Assembly: GCA_965370045.1 (NCBI GenBank)
Contig: CBDUSI010000022.1
Coordinates: 1 to 46,038, forward strand
Direction of reading: 5' to 3'
Source: CAZONU01 sp965370045
Lineage (GTDB): Bacteria > Planctomycetota > SZUA-567 > JAKLDR01
Length of the DNA: 46,038 nt
Shown here: positions 24,753-33,744 of the stretch, one piece after another
How positions within the stretch are numbered: position 1 is the first letter of the stretch
Layout of the letters: the number at the start of each line of letters is the position of its first letter
The notes under the pieces: model-generated
Databases searched by the model: none
Told to the model about the DNA's origin: nothing
The model's input: the letters and a program-made list of their open reading frames with translations, nothing else
Program-made: the position numbers and the translations under genes

Positions 24753-27392
24753 ATGGCAGAGCAGCGTGATCGGTGGTCCACCAGGGGCACCTTCATCCTG
24801 GCCGCAGTGGGCAGCGCGGTGGGCCTGGGCAACGTCTGGCGCTTTCCCTATGTTGCCTATGCCAACGGGGGCGGGGCGTTCTTCATTCCCTACTTCGTGG
24901 CCCTGCTGACCGCCGGCATCCCGCTGATGATCCTGGAGCTCGGCCTGGGACAGAAGATGCAGGCCGGGGCGCCGCAGTCCCTGGGCAAGGCTAACAAGCA
25001 CACCGAGTGGGTTGGATGGTTCGCCCTGCTGGTCGGCACGGTGATAAGCTGTTACTACGCGGTGATCATGGCCTATTCCGTGGAGTACCTGGTGTACGCC
25101 TTCAAGGGTTTCTTCACGGGCGGGCAGATGCCCTGGAGCGACCCCTCGCTACTCTCCGGCGCTGAGGCCGCCAAGGGCACGCCGGCTGAGGCCAACTTCT
25201 TCATAAACCGGGTGGTGTCGGAGAACACCACGCCCGGCGAGATGTGGAAGCCGGTCTGGCACCTGGCCCTGGGACTGGCCGCGGTGTGGGCGGCGGTTTT
25301 CTGGATCGTCTATCGAGGCGTCAAGCGGGTCGGCAAGGTGGTGCTGTGGACCGTTCCGCTACCTGTTCTCCTCCTGATTGTCCTCGCGGTGCGCGGATGC
25401 ACTCTGCCGGGTGCCGGCGAAGGCATCGCCTACTACCTGACACCGGATTTCAGCAAGCTGAGCGAGGCCAGCACCTGGCTGGCTGCCTACGGCCAGGTGT
25501 TCTTCTCGCTGACCATCGGTTTCGGGGTAATGATCGCATACGCCAGCTATCGACCGAAGAACGCGGACGTCACCAACAACGCCTTCATTATCAGCTTCGC
25601 GAACTGCGCCACCAGCTTCGTCGCGGGCTTTGCGGTCTTCAGCGTGCTGGGCTTCCTGGCCTATTCGCAGGGCGGAGTGCCAGTGAGCTCTGTGGTCGAG
25701 GTCGGGCCCGGGCTGGCCTTTGTCACGTATCCCACGGCCATCAGCAAGATGGGCGAGTTGGGCCGTTTCTGGCCGCCGGTCATGGCCGTGGCATTCTTCG
25801 TGATGCTGCTGACCTTGGGCATCGACAGCCTCTTTTCGCTTACGGAGGGTATCGTCGCCGGCTTGCACGACCGCTATCCGCGGATGAAGCGCGGGGCAGT
25901 TGTGGCCGCCATGTGCGGCTTCTGCTTCGTGGTGGGAGTGTTCGTCTTTGCCAACAGGGCCGGGCTTAAATGGCTGGATGTATTTGACCACTGGGCCAAC
26001 GATTACGGCTTGGCGGTGGTGGGGCTCCTGCAGTGTCTGATCGTCGGGTACCTCTACAAGACTGACGAGTTGCGCGACTACATCAACGAAGTCTCGGAGA
26101 TACGCCTGTGGGGCTGGTGGGAGCTCTGCGTTCGCCTCCTGGCGCCGGCGGTACTCATCTTCCTGTTGGCGACGCAGTTCGTCAACGAGTTGGACAAAGG
26201 GGAGCTCTACGGTTTCAGCCCGGGCAGCGCCTCCAACGGCTACCTGTGGGCGGCTCCCGCGGGTTTTGCGGCCCTGTTCGTGATAGCCTTCGCTTTGTCC
26301 AAGAGGTGGACCAATCTGAAGCTTGTTGCCGGTGGTTTCGTAGTCTTCCTCGTTGCCATGGGGATGCTCAAAGCCATGAGCAGCGGGGCGGACTTCGACC
26401 TTCGCGTCAAGGTGACCCACGACGCAGCCGACCGCAAGAAGGTGACACTCTCCGCGGAGGGCGCGCCGGAGGGCGCGAAGTTCCGCTGGCGGCTTTCCGA
26501 CGAAACGGTGGCCGAGGGCCGCAGCCTGAGCCACACTTTCGCCAAGGAGGGCGAGTTCAGCGCGGCGGTGATCGCCTTGAAGGGGGAGGAGAGCGCCGCC
26601 GCAGAGACCACGATACACGCGGCGCCGTTGATCGCGGGGATTGACACCAAGATCGGTTGGCATCCGCAACTCGTGAAGGGGGCTGAGGGGCCTGAGCGTC
26701 GGCTCAACCCGCTGTGCATTCTGTTCAGCGCAAAGGTCTCCGCCGCGGCGGATCTGCTCTTCGTATGGAACTTCGGTGAGGACGCTTGGTGCGTGGCGAC
26801 CAGGGGGCCGCACGTCAGGCACGTCTACAAGAATCCGGGAGAGTACAAGGTCGCGCTGCGCGTCTTTGATCCCGAGCAGCTGCCGGATGTGAAGCTCAAC
26901 CAACGCGACGCGGCGCTGGCCAAGCGCGTCGAGCGTTTCCCCGTGGAGCTGACGGAAGTGGAGATAGTGGTGCCCGAGCTGGTCGCCCGGGTCAAGGCCG
27001 ACCGCATCGCCGGGGAGGCGCCGTTGCTGGTGAAGTTCAGGCCAGAGATATTCAAGGCGGTCTCCCGGGGAGAGCCAGAGCGGGTGGCGGATGTTTCGAA
27101 GTACGCGTTCTCTTGGGACTTCGGGGATGGCGTGACCGCCAAGGGGTACGAAGTCTCGAACCTCTTCGTCCTTCGCGAGAAGCCCTGCGAGGTTTCGTTG
27201 AATGTCAACGCCGGCGATGGAAAGGTCGTGCCGGTGGCTGGCGAACTCCGCATCACGGCGCGAAAGTCGGAGAGGGCCGGCGCATCGGCGGCGGTGCTTT
27301 GCGCGCTGGCGGTCACGATTCTCTTCGGCGGGCTGATGGTCTGCATAGGGATCGCCCGCCGGGGCCGGGCGGCGCCGGAAGAGGGCGACTAG
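24753..27392 (+). CDS. sodium:neurotransmitter-type symporter (SNF) fused to three PKD-like domains
   Basis: Residues 1 to about 550 form a complete LeuT-fold SNF transporter: TM1 motif AAVGSAVGLGNVWRFPYVAY with the unwound sodium-site region, WVGWFALLVGTVISCYYAV, and 11-12 helices. These carriers couple sodium to uptake of amino acids or similar solutes. After the last helix come three PKD/immunoglobulin-like modules (from about residues 550, 640 and 750; the last two show WNFGED and WDFGDGVTAKGYEV), each with the G(E)Y/F-V strand, then a final membrane helix (about 845-868) and a short basic tail. The start ATG 24753 has GGAGGGG 7 bases upstream; GTG 24720 is an alternative. The frame is uninterrupted, so the fusion is real in this DNA. 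Confidence 0.88.
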   Translation: MAEQRDRWSTRGTFILAAVGSAVGLGNVWRFPYVAYANGGGAFFIPYFVALLTAGIPLMILELGLGQKMQAGAPQSLGKANKHTEWVGWFALLVGTVISCYYAVIMAYSVEYLVYAFKGFFTGGQMPWSDPSLLSGAEAAKGTPAEANFFINRVVSENTTPGEMWKPVWHLALGLAAVWAAVFWIVYRGVKRVGKVVLWTVPLPVLLLIVLAVRGCTLPGAGEGIAYYLTPDFSKLSEASTWLAAYGQVFFSLTIGFGVMIAYASYRPKNADVTNNAFIISFANCATSFVAGFAVFSVLGFLAYSQGGVPVSSVVEVGPGLAFVTYPTAISKMGELGRFWPPVMAVAFFVMLLTLGIDSLFSLTEGIVAGLHDRYPRMKRGAVVAAMCGFCFVVGVFVFANRAGLKWLDVFDHWANDYGLAVVGLLQCLIVGYLYKTDELRDYINEVSEIRLWGWWELCVRLLAPAVLIFLLATQFVNELDKGELYGFSPGSASNGYLWAAPAGFAALFVIAFALSKRWTNLKLVAGGFVVFLVAMGMLKAMSSGADFDLRVKVTHDAADRKKVTLSAEGAPEGAKFRWRLSDETVAEGRSLSHTFAKEGEFSAAVIALKGEESAAAETTIHAAPLIAGIDTKIGWHPQLVKGAEGPERRLNPLCILFSAKVSAAADLLFVWNFGEDAWCVATRGPHVRHVYKNPGEYKVALRVFDPEQLPDVKLNQRDAALAKRVERFPVELTEVEIVVPELVARVKADRIAGEAPLLVKFRPEIFKAVSRGEPERVADVSKYAFSWDFGDGVTAKGYEVSNLFVLREKPCEVSLNVNAGDGKVVPVAGELRITARKSERAGASAAVLCALAVTILFGGLMVCIGIARRGRAAPEEGD

Positions 27393-27431
27393 CGCGGGAG
27401 CGGATCGACGCCCGGCTGGCGCGGTCTCCTG

Positions 27432-27460
27432 TTGCCGCCGGGCATCACGCGGGTTATACT
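27432..27460 (+). promoter_or_regulatory. promoter giving a probably leaderless P-type ATPase mRNA
   Basis: TTGCCG (27432-27437), exactly 17 bases, TATACT (27455-27460), then only 7 bases to ATG 27468. No Shine-Dalgarno site precedes that ATG, consistent with transcription starting at the start codon. Confidence 0.6.
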
Positions 27461-27467
27461 CAGCCCC

Positions 27468-29705
27468 ATGACATCCGGGACGGCAACCAAGCTGGCGCTC
27501 GCCGGACTGCGCTCCGTGGCCGACGCCGGGCAGGTGGGAAACGTGATTTCCTCTCTGCCGGGGGTCTTCGCGGTGCGGGTGAACCTGGGCACCCGCGTGG
27601 CCATAGTCCGCCACGAGGGCACGGTGACCGTCGCCCAACTCATCGCCGCGGTGGAGGAGGCCGGCTACCGCGCGCGGCGCGCGGTGCCCGGAGAGGGCTC
27701 GGCGGACTACTCCTCAAGCCCCTGGGGCGCGCTGCGTCCGGCGGGTCGCACTTCCGCCGAGGTGATGGCCCTCAACCGCGCGCTGGCGGTGCTGGGGCTG
27801 GCCGTAATCGGTGGCCAGGTGCTCGCGGAAATGTCCTTCACATGGCTGGCCTATAAGGGTTTCGGCGCCTTTATTCTGGGAAGCGTGGCCCAGGCGATCA
27901 TCGGGGCCAGCTTCTACGCTGGCGCCTGGCGCGGGCTGATGCGCCGCCGGCTGGGGGTCGACTTTCTGGTCGCCGCGGCCACCACGGTCGCGTACGTCTA
28001 CAGCGTCTGCCGGGTCTTCCTGCCCAATCCCGGTGATCTGTACTTCAGGGAGGCGGCGATTATCCTCACCGCGGTCACCGTCGGCCGCTGGCTGGAACTC
28101 TGGCTGCGGCTCCGCGCCGGCCGGACCCTGCGCGACCTGGTGGACCTCGCGCCGCTCAGCGCCCGGGTGATGCGCGGCGGCAGGGAAGTGGACATGCTGG
28201 CCTGCGACCTGCTGTCCGGCGACCTCGCCGTGGTCCGCCCCGGGGAGCGCTTCCCCGCGGACGGGGTGGTGGTCGAGGGCCGCAGCGCGAGCGACGAGTC
28301 CATGCTGACCGGCGAGGCCCTGCCCATGCCCAAGAATCCCGGAAGTCCGGTGCTGGGCGGGACCATCAACGGGAACGGGCGGCTGGTCTTCCGGGTGGAT
28401 CGCGTGGCCGGCCAGGCGGCCCTTTCCAAAATGGTCCAGATGGTGCGCGTGGCCGAGCGCACTCGCCCGGCCATGGCCCGCCGCGCCGAGCGTCTGGCCT
28501 CCCTGGTGGGGCCGGGCGCCATGCTGGTCGCGGCCGCGGCCTTTGTGGGCACCTATGCCGCCTCCGACCGGGCCGAGCTGGGATCCGCGCTGTTACGGGC
28601 CGTGGCCGTGCTGGCCGTGGCCTGTCCCTGGGCGCTGGTCCTCTCGGTACCCACGGCGATGAGCGCCGCGCTGGGGCGGGCCGCCCGGCTGGGCATACTG
28701 ATTCGCTCCGGGCCGGTCCTGGAGGCCTGCACCCGTCTGGGAGCGGTGGCCTTCGACCGCACCGGAACGCTCACCATGGGGAGCCCGGAGCTGGTCAGCG
28801 TAACCGCCGCCGCCGGGAGCACCGAGGCTGAGGTGCAGACCCTGGCCGCCAGCTTGGCCTACGGATCGGAGCACCCCCTGGACCGGGCCATCTCCGAGTC
28901 CACGCGGGCCCAGGGCCTGGAGCTGCGCCAGGCCAGCGAGGTCGTCGCCGTGCCCGGCCGGGGCCTGGGGGGCCGCCTGGGCGCGGCGGAGTTCCTTATG
29001 GGCAGCCGCATCTTCATGGACGAGCAGGGCGTCTACCTGGGCTCGCTGGCCGACCCCTCCGAGGAGTTGGTCTCCGAGGGGCGCAAGGTGCTTTTCCTGG
29101 CCTCGGAGGGCAAGGCGCTGGGCGTGCTGGCCTTCGATGACCCCCTCAAGCCCGGCGCCAGTCACGCGCTGGACCGCATCCAGAAGATGGGCGTGGCCAC
29201 CTGGATGATCAGCGGGGACAGCGCCTCGGCCTCCCGGGCGGCGGCCGTCGAGGCGGGCATCCCCGTCGAGATGGTCTCTTCCGAGGTCAAGCCCGAGGAC
29301 CGCCCCATGCAGATACGGGCCATCCGCGAGCGGCACGGGCCGACGGCCATGGTCGGCGACGGCACCGCCGACGGGCCGGCGCTGGCCGAGGCCGACGTGG
29401 GCATGGCCGTGGGCTGCGGGGCGCAGGTGGACATCGAGAGCGCCGACGTGGTCCTGGTGGGCGAGGACCTGCGCGGGGTGCTCCGCGCGCTGCGCATCAC
29501 CCGCCGGACGATGCGGGCCATGCGCATTAACTTCGTCTGGGCGCTGTGCTTCAACGCCGCGGCGGTGCCGCTGGCCGCGCTGGGCCTGCTCTCGCCGGCC
29601 TACGGGGCGGTGGCCATGGTCATGGCCTCGCTGCTGGTGGCCGCCAACTCCTATCAGCTCAGCATGCGTCCCCAGAGCCTCTTCGGCAGGGGCCGGGGGA
29701 GCTAG
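27468..29705 (+). CDS. P1B-type heavy-metal ATPase-like protein with altered signature motifs
   Basis: The 745-residue product has a P1B layout: a ferredoxin-like N-terminal domain, membrane helices, an actuator domain with TGE (281-283), a phosphorylation/nucleotide domain with SEHPLDRAI and ISGD, and a C-terminal helix pair with FN and ANS motifs. Key residues deviate. The N-terminal domain has no CxxC (GLRSVADAG at that place). The membrane CPC/CPx motif is CPW (386-388). The invariant DKTGT is DRTGT (Asp430-Arg431). GDGxND is GDGTAD (Ala634). The phosphorylated Asp and the TGE remain. It may transport an unusual metal, or it may be regulatory or inactive. Codon use is like its neighbours and there is no frameshift, so it seems maintained. 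The substrate is unknown. Confidence 0.82.
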   Translation: MTSGTATKLALAGLRSVADAGQVGNVISSLPGVFAVRVNLGTRVAIVRHEGTVTVAQLIAAVEEAGYRARRAVPGEGSADYSSSPWGALRPAGRTSAEVMALNRALAVLGLAVIGGQVLAEMSFTWLAYKGFGAFILGSVAQAIIGASFYAGAWRGLMRRRLGVDFLVAAATTVAYVYSVCRVFLPNPGDLYFREAAIILTAVTVGRWLELWLRLRAGRTLRDLVDLAPLSARVMRGGREVDMLACDLLSGDLAVVRPGERFPADGVVVEGRSASDESMLTGEALPMPKNPGSPVLGGTINGNGRLVFRVDRVAGQAALSKMVQMVRVAERTRPAMARRAERLASLVGPGAMLVAAAAFVGTYAASDRAELGSALLRAVAVLAVACPWALVLSVPTAMSAALGRAARLGILIRSGPVLEACTRLGAVAFDRTGTLTMGSPELVSVTAAAGSTEAEVQTLAASLAYGSEHPLDRAISESTRAQGLELRQASEVVAVPGRGLGGRLGAAEFLMGSRIFMDEQGVYLGSLADPSEELVSEGRKVLFLASEGKALGVLAFDDPLKPGASHALDRIQKMGVATWMISGDSASASRAAAVEAGIPVEMVSSEVKPEDRPMQIRAIRERHGPTAMVGDGTADGPALAEADVGMAVGCGAQVDIESADVVLVGEDLRGVLRALRITRRTMRAMRINFVWALCFNAAAVPLAALGLLSPAYGAVAMVMASLLVAANSYQLSMRPQSLFGRGRGS

Positions 29706-29718
29706 ATCCCCCAAAGAA

Positions 29719-29745
29719 CCGGGCCGGCGCTGACGGCCGGCCCGG
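29719..29745. terminator. bidirectional terminator hairpin between convergent genes
   Basis: CCGGGCCGGC (29719-29728) and GCCGGCCCGG (29736-29745) are perfect 10-base arms around a 7-base loop, placed between two converging stop codons. T-runs are poor on both sides, so efficiency is uncertain. Confidence 0.6.
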
Positions 29746-29767
29746 GTGGCGTTCCTTCCGTGTAGAG

Positions 29768-32527
29768 CTAGAACTCTTCGATGTCCGGATCGGGGTCGGC
29801 CTTGGGGCCGGGGTGTTTCGGATTGTCGACTGCGCGCGCGGTCTTTCTCTCGCTCTTCCTCCACGTGCCGGCGACGAAGGCGCCGATCAGGACGCCGCGC
29901 GGCACGTTGGCCGAGGCCCGCAGGGCCAGGCCCTTGGGGTCGGCGTAGAGCGCTGCCACCTCGGGCACCAGGTGCTTGGCGATGGCCCCAGCGGGCGGCA
30001 GCCTATCCATGTCCAGGCCCCACTTCTCCTTGAGCCGGGGCTGGCCCTTGAGGGGCACGGAGCCCAGCGCGTAGAGTATCTCGAAGACCTTGGCGGTGTC
30101 CACATACTGCACGCCCACCGGGCCGTCGGGGAGCTTCTTGAGCGAGCCGGCGAAGGCGGCCTTGCCGGCCAGGTTGACGGCGGTGCCCACGCGCGCCGCG
30201 GCGCGCTTGGCGGCCACGGCGCTGGAGGCCAGGATGAGCCGGTCGCGCAGGATGATCGCCGCGGGGACGATAGCCTTGGCTTTCTTCTTCTCCGCGGGGA
30301 CGTAGATCATCTTGCCGCCACGGTAGTCGACCGTCTGGGGCGCGTGCTTCTCCACGAATCTGCGGACCTTGTCGGCGTCGATGTAGCGCTTGCCCTCGGG
30401 GGTCACGCTGGTGGCGCGCTTGACCGCCTCCTGGTGCAGGTAGCCCATGGCCATCGCCTTGATGTTGCCCACGACGTCCTTGTCGGACTTCAGCCGGGCG
30501 ATAACCACCACGTCGGGCCAGTGGCTGCCGGGCACCATGACCGCGTAGGCGGCCAGCTCGCCGGTCATGGACTCCGACAGCAGCCGCTCGACGTCCAGAC
30601 CGTGCTTCTTCAACTCGTTGAGGCCGTTGCGGATGTCGTCCGGGCCCTTGCCCGGGTTGATCCGCTTGGCGGTGTCCAGGATGGCCGGGACTATCTTGCC
30701 GGTTGGTAGGTTGAAGGCCATGAAAGCCAGCGCATCGGGAGGGGCGTCGGCGGCCAGCTTGACCGCGTCCACCGGCTTGGCGTGCCCGGCCAGGGCCAGC
30801 ATGCCCTGAGCCTTGTCCAGGTCGACGCGCAGTTCCTCGATGAAGAGCGGCTTGCTGAAGCTGAGGCGGTACTCCACGCGCTTCGCGGCGGTGAAGCCTA
30901 AAGCGTCCAAGTCCTTCCAGTCCTTCTTCTCGGGGTTCTTGTCGCGCTCCTGCTTGATCCAGGCGGCTGCGTTGACCGAGACCTTGAGGAGCCCACCGGC
31001 GGCCTTCTTGATGCGCGCGGTCTGGGCCAGCGACTGGGCCTTGCCCTCCAGGCAGTCGATGCCCTTCTCGACCACGGCGGGGTCCAGGGCCAGCAGGAAG
31101 TAGCCCTTGGTCCGGGCGTAGGCGATAGTGACCTTGTCGACGGTGAAGGTGCGCAGGTCGGCCCCGCGGTAGGTGCGGGCGTTGAGCGTGGCGGCCTTGC
31201 CGCCGCCCTCGCCTTCGAGAAGCAGTTGGACGCGCTTGATGAACTCGCCGATGCCGGTCTCGAAGGCGTCGGCGTGCTCGCCGACCTCGGCCACGAAGAG
31301 GAATATGGGGTCCTCGCCGCCGCCCCCGGGCTTGGGCTTGACGCCCAGGATGGCCATGCCCACCTCGCCCTGGAGGGCGCGCTCGATCTCGTCGAACTTG
31401 AGGGTGTTGGCCAGGCCTTTCTCGGCCAGCCCCTTCAACTCCTTGACGCGGGCCTCGATCTTTCCGACCAGCGGCTTGAAGAACTTGTTGACCTGTTCCT
31501 CGCGGTAGGCCGCGGCCAGCGTGGAATCCTCGACAGCCTTGACCCAGTGGGCCCGGCCGGCCGCGGAGACGAAGAGCAGCGCGTTCGCGGGCACCGCGTT
31601 GGCCACGGTGCGCGGAGCCACCTCGGGAACGCCCTTGGGGGCTGCGGTGGGTTTGGTCTCTTCGCCGGCGCGGATGGCCAGGGGCTCCGCGGCCCGGGCG
31701 TCCTTGACCTCGACCAGCACGCTGCCCTCGAAAACGGCCACGGCCAGGGCGGTGGCCAGGACGCTCTTGACGATCTGCTGCTTGCCCATGATGTTTTCCT
31801 TTCCTTCGGGCGGACCGGCCCGGACCCAGAAGCGCGTCCCCGTTGCAGTTACCTTGCCGCCGGGGGCCTGGACTACGAACTTCTCAGCTTTGTTCTCCGC
31901 GACGTTGGCGGTCAGCGCCCCGGATAGGAGTTCTACGGTGCGCTGGCCGGCGACTTCCCTGGAGAGCCCGCGGTGAAGCAGGAAGGCCATGCCCCGCTCC
32001 AGGCGCGCGGTGCTGCCGTCGGCCAGTTCGAGTCGGGCTTCGGAGCCCGGCGCGGCGGGCACCCGGCATAGCTGCCCGGAGTAGACCTCGGTGGTCTCCT
32101 GCCAGACTTCGTCCTTGAGGACTTCGAGCTTCCCGGCGGTCACCGTCGCGACCTTGACGGGGGTCTTCTGGGGGGACCCGCCGGGACCTCCGGTGACGGC
32201 CCGCAGCAGGACTACCGCCAGCAGCAGCCCCGCGGCCGCCGCGGCCCAGATCATCCAGCGGCGCCGGGGCCGGGCCCGGCCGGGGCGCGCGGCGGGCGAG
32301 CTGCCCAGAACCTCGTTGGCCAGCCGCTCGCGGAAGCCCGCGGGTACGCCCTCAGCCTTGCGGCCCTTCGCGATGAGCGCCCAGAGGCGCTGCTCGCGGG
32401 CCATGACCAACCGGCAGCTTTCGCAGTCGGCCAGGTGGCGGCGCAGCTCGCCGCGCTCCTCGGCGGTGAGCTCGCCGGAGACGGACAGGCTGATGAGCTC
32501 TTCGTGGCGCTCGCAGCTCATCTTCAT
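29768..32527 (-). CDS. very large anti-sigma factor / FecR-like membrane protein
   Basis: A 919-residue protein partnered with the ECF sigma gene just upstream. It opens with a zinc-type anti-sigma domain (His in RRHLADCESC, H-x3-C-x2-C), followed by a membrane helix (about 91-110) and a FecR-like beta domain (GSEARLELADGSTARLERG, ATGTRFWV, FEGSVLVEV, RAGEE). The remaining 580 residues are probably periplasmic and begin PANALLFVSAAGRAHW, a pattern seen in DUF3352-type proteins; a second copy of similar sense may be present. It ends in an acidic DPDPDIEEF. ATG 32527 overlaps the sigma stop as ATGA; ATG 32521 has a better-spaced GGAGGG. It presumably holds the sigma factor at the membrane and releases it on a periplasmic signal. 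Confidence 0.75.
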   Translation of the reverse strand: MKMSCERHEELISLSVSGELTAEERGELRRHLADCESCRLVMAREQRLWALIAKGRKAEGVPAGFRERLANEVLGSSPAARPGRARPRRRWMIWAAAAAGLLLAVVLLRAVTGGPGGSPQKTPVKVATVTAGKLEVLKDEVWQETTEVYSGQLCRVPAAPGSEARLELADGSTARLERGMAFLLHRGLSREVAGQRTVELLSGALTANVAENKAEKFVVQAPGGKVTATGTRFWVRAGPPEGKENIMGKQQIVKSVLATALAVAVFEGSVLVEVKDARAAEPLAIRAGEETKPTAAPKGVPEVAPRTVANAVPANALLFVSAAGRAHWVKAVEDSTLAAAYREEQVNKFFKPLVGKIEARVKELKGLAEKGLANTLKFDEIERALQGEVGMAILGVKPKPGGGGEDPIFLFVAEVGEHADAFETGIGEFIKRVQLLLEGEGGGKAATLNARTYRGADLRTFTVDKVTIAYARTKGYFLLALDPAVVEKGIDCLEGKAQSLAQTARIKKAAGGLLKVSVNAAAWIKQERDKNPEKKDWKDLDALGFTAAKRVEYRLSFSKPLFIEELRVDLDKAQGMLALAGHAKPVDAVKLAADAPPDALAFMAFNLPTGKIVPAILDTAKRINPGKGPDDIRNGLNELKKHGLDVERLLSESMTGELAAYAVMVPGSHWPDVVVIARLKSDKDVVGNIKAMAMGYLHQEAVKRATSVTPEGKRYIDADKVRRFVEKHAPQTVDYRGGKMIYVPAEKKKAKAIVPAAIILRDRLILASSAVAAKRAAARVGTAVNLAGKAAFAGSLKKLPDGPVGVQYVDTAKVFEILYALGSVPLKGQPRLKEKWGLDMDRLPPAGAIAKHLVPEVAALYADPKGLALRASANVPRGVLIGAFVAGTWRKSERKTARAVDNPKHPGPKADPDPDIEEF

Positions 32528-33081
32528 CCCTCCAACAGGTGCGCGAGGCGCCCACGGAGGGCGCGGCGCGCGTGGGTCAGGTGTACGCGGACGTTAGTGG
32601 TGGTGATTTCCAGAGTCGCGGCGGTGTCGGCGATGGACAGGCCTTCGAGATCGTGAAGCACGCAGACCTGCCGCTGGCGCTTGGGCAGAGTTCTGACCTG
32701 GGTGACGATCAGCGAGCGGAGCTCGCCGTACTCCAGGTGGTCAGCCTCCGCGGCGCTTCGGGGGTTGGGAATGGCTTGCATCACGGTGGTGTTGGCCTCC
32801 ACTTCGCGTCTGGCTGGCCTGGCCCTGAAGTCGTGGACGGTGTTGACCGTCATTCTGTAGACCAGCGTTCCTATCGCGGCCCTTTCCGGATCGTAGCGCC
32901 CGATGGCCTTGAGCAGCTTGACCATTACCTCCTGGGCCACGTCCTCGGCGTCGTGCTCGCCTATCCCCAGCGAGCGGGCGGTGCGGAAGCTGGCCGGGCC
33001 GTAGGTCAGGACCAGCTCCTCCCGGGCGGCCGCATCACCCTCTGCGGCGCGGCGGGCCAGTTGTGCGTCTTTCTCTCTCAC
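32524..33081 (-). CDS. ECF-type RNA polymerase sigma factor
   Basis: A 185-residue sigma factor with region 2 (LVLTYGPASFRTARSLGIGEHDAEDVAQEVMVKLL-like block, split here only for description: AEDVAQEV is the region 2.2 core) and region 4 (LPKRQRQVCVLHDLEGLSIADTAA, then a helix-turn-helix with TTNVRVHLTHARRALR). It binds core RNA polymerase and an unknown promoter set. The downstream gene encodes its likely anti-sigma partner, overlapping by four bases. The start is GTG 33081, 8 bases after a TATAAC element and without a Shine-Dalgarno site, so its mRNA may be leaderless. Autoregulation is usual for such pairs but cannot be shown here. Confidence 0.88.
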   Translation of the reverse strand: MREKDAQLARRAAEGDAAAREELVLTYGPASFRTARSLGIGEHDAEDVAQEVMVKLLKAIGRYDPERAAIGTLVYRMTVNTVHDFRARPARREVEANTTVMQAIPNPRSAAEADHLEYGELRSLIVTQVRTLPKRQRQVCVLHDLEGLSIADTAATLEITTTNVRVHLTHARRALRGRLAHLLEG

Positions 33082-33089
33082 GCCTGCCG

Positions 33090-33095
33090 GTTATA
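33090..33095 (-). promoter_or_regulatory. -10 element immediately upstream of the sigma gene start
   Basis: The minus strand reads TATAAC, then 8 bases to GTG 33081. A poor -35 (TTAGCA, 33119-33114, spacing 18) may go with it. If used, transcription starts at or next to the GTG. Confidence 0.4.
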
Positions 33096-33185
33096 CGGGA
33101 GGGTAGGGGGAGGTGCTAAGGGAAAAACGGGGCTATTGGGGTGGGTTTCAGCAACGCCGGGAGGGCGGTATTCGAGTCCAGCCCC

Positions 33186-33686
33186 TCAGGGCTTCGCTGA
33201 TGCGTGGCCGAGAGGGATATCCGAGATCTCCTCGGGATGGCTCAGGTTCCACGGACGGACTGCTATCTTCACCGTCTCGCCCGGTTCCAGGATGTGTCCG
33301 GGGAGCCAATATGACCGATGTCCGGCGGGGTCTACGGGTCCATCCAGTATCTGGTCGTACGAGTACGAGAAGCCCTCCCGGCCCGGATGGGCCCAGGGGT
33401 CGTCGACGTAAACGCGATGTCTCCTGTTGTTGCGCACGGTGATCTGCGCCGCGGTCCGCTCTACGATCTCCAAGTCCCCTGGACTGGTGTAGAGCTTCCC
33501 GGGGATGCCGTCCAGGTCGGCCATCCCGGCCAGGAGCGGCTTGCAGAGTTCCCGGGGACAGCGATAAAACCGATACTGAAGCCAGAGCGCGTGCAACCGG
33601 TTCCTCTTGTGTGCCGCCAGAGCGGCGGCCAACACCAGTGCGACCGACCCTAAACCCACCCAAAGCTCCAGCCGCCCCTTGCGCAT
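33186..33686 (-). CDS. small membrane-anchored protein, paralogue of the next gene
   Basis: A 166-residue protein with one N-terminal membrane helix (about residues 9-25) and a beta-rich, probably periplasmic remainder. It shares with the adjacent gene the start pattern RK-R-EL--GL--VALV, the motif VRNNRRHRV and the turn LEPGETVKI near the C-terminus. I do not recognise a family. GGGAGG lies 7 bases before the ATG. It lies downstream of its paralogue on the same strand and 104 bases upstream of the sigma gene. Confidence 0.65.
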   Translation of the reverse strand: MRKGRLELWVGLGSVALVLAAALAAHKRNRLHALWLQYRFYRCPRELCKPLLAGMADLDGIPGKLYTSPGDLEIVERTAAQITVRNNRRHRVYVDDPWAHPGREGFSYSYDQILDGPVDPAGHRSYWLPGHILEPGETVKIAVRPWNLSHPEEISDIPLGHASAKP

Positions 33687-33744
33687 GAAGCGCCTCCCAG
33701 CGTCCGTAACGACAGAAGGGCGGGGTTAGTTCAGGTGGATTTCA

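Noticed and set aside
25359..27638. 759-codon minus-strand frame opposite the symporter-PKD gene
   Set aside because: Shadow of the coding strand; no motif, and it spans two real genes.
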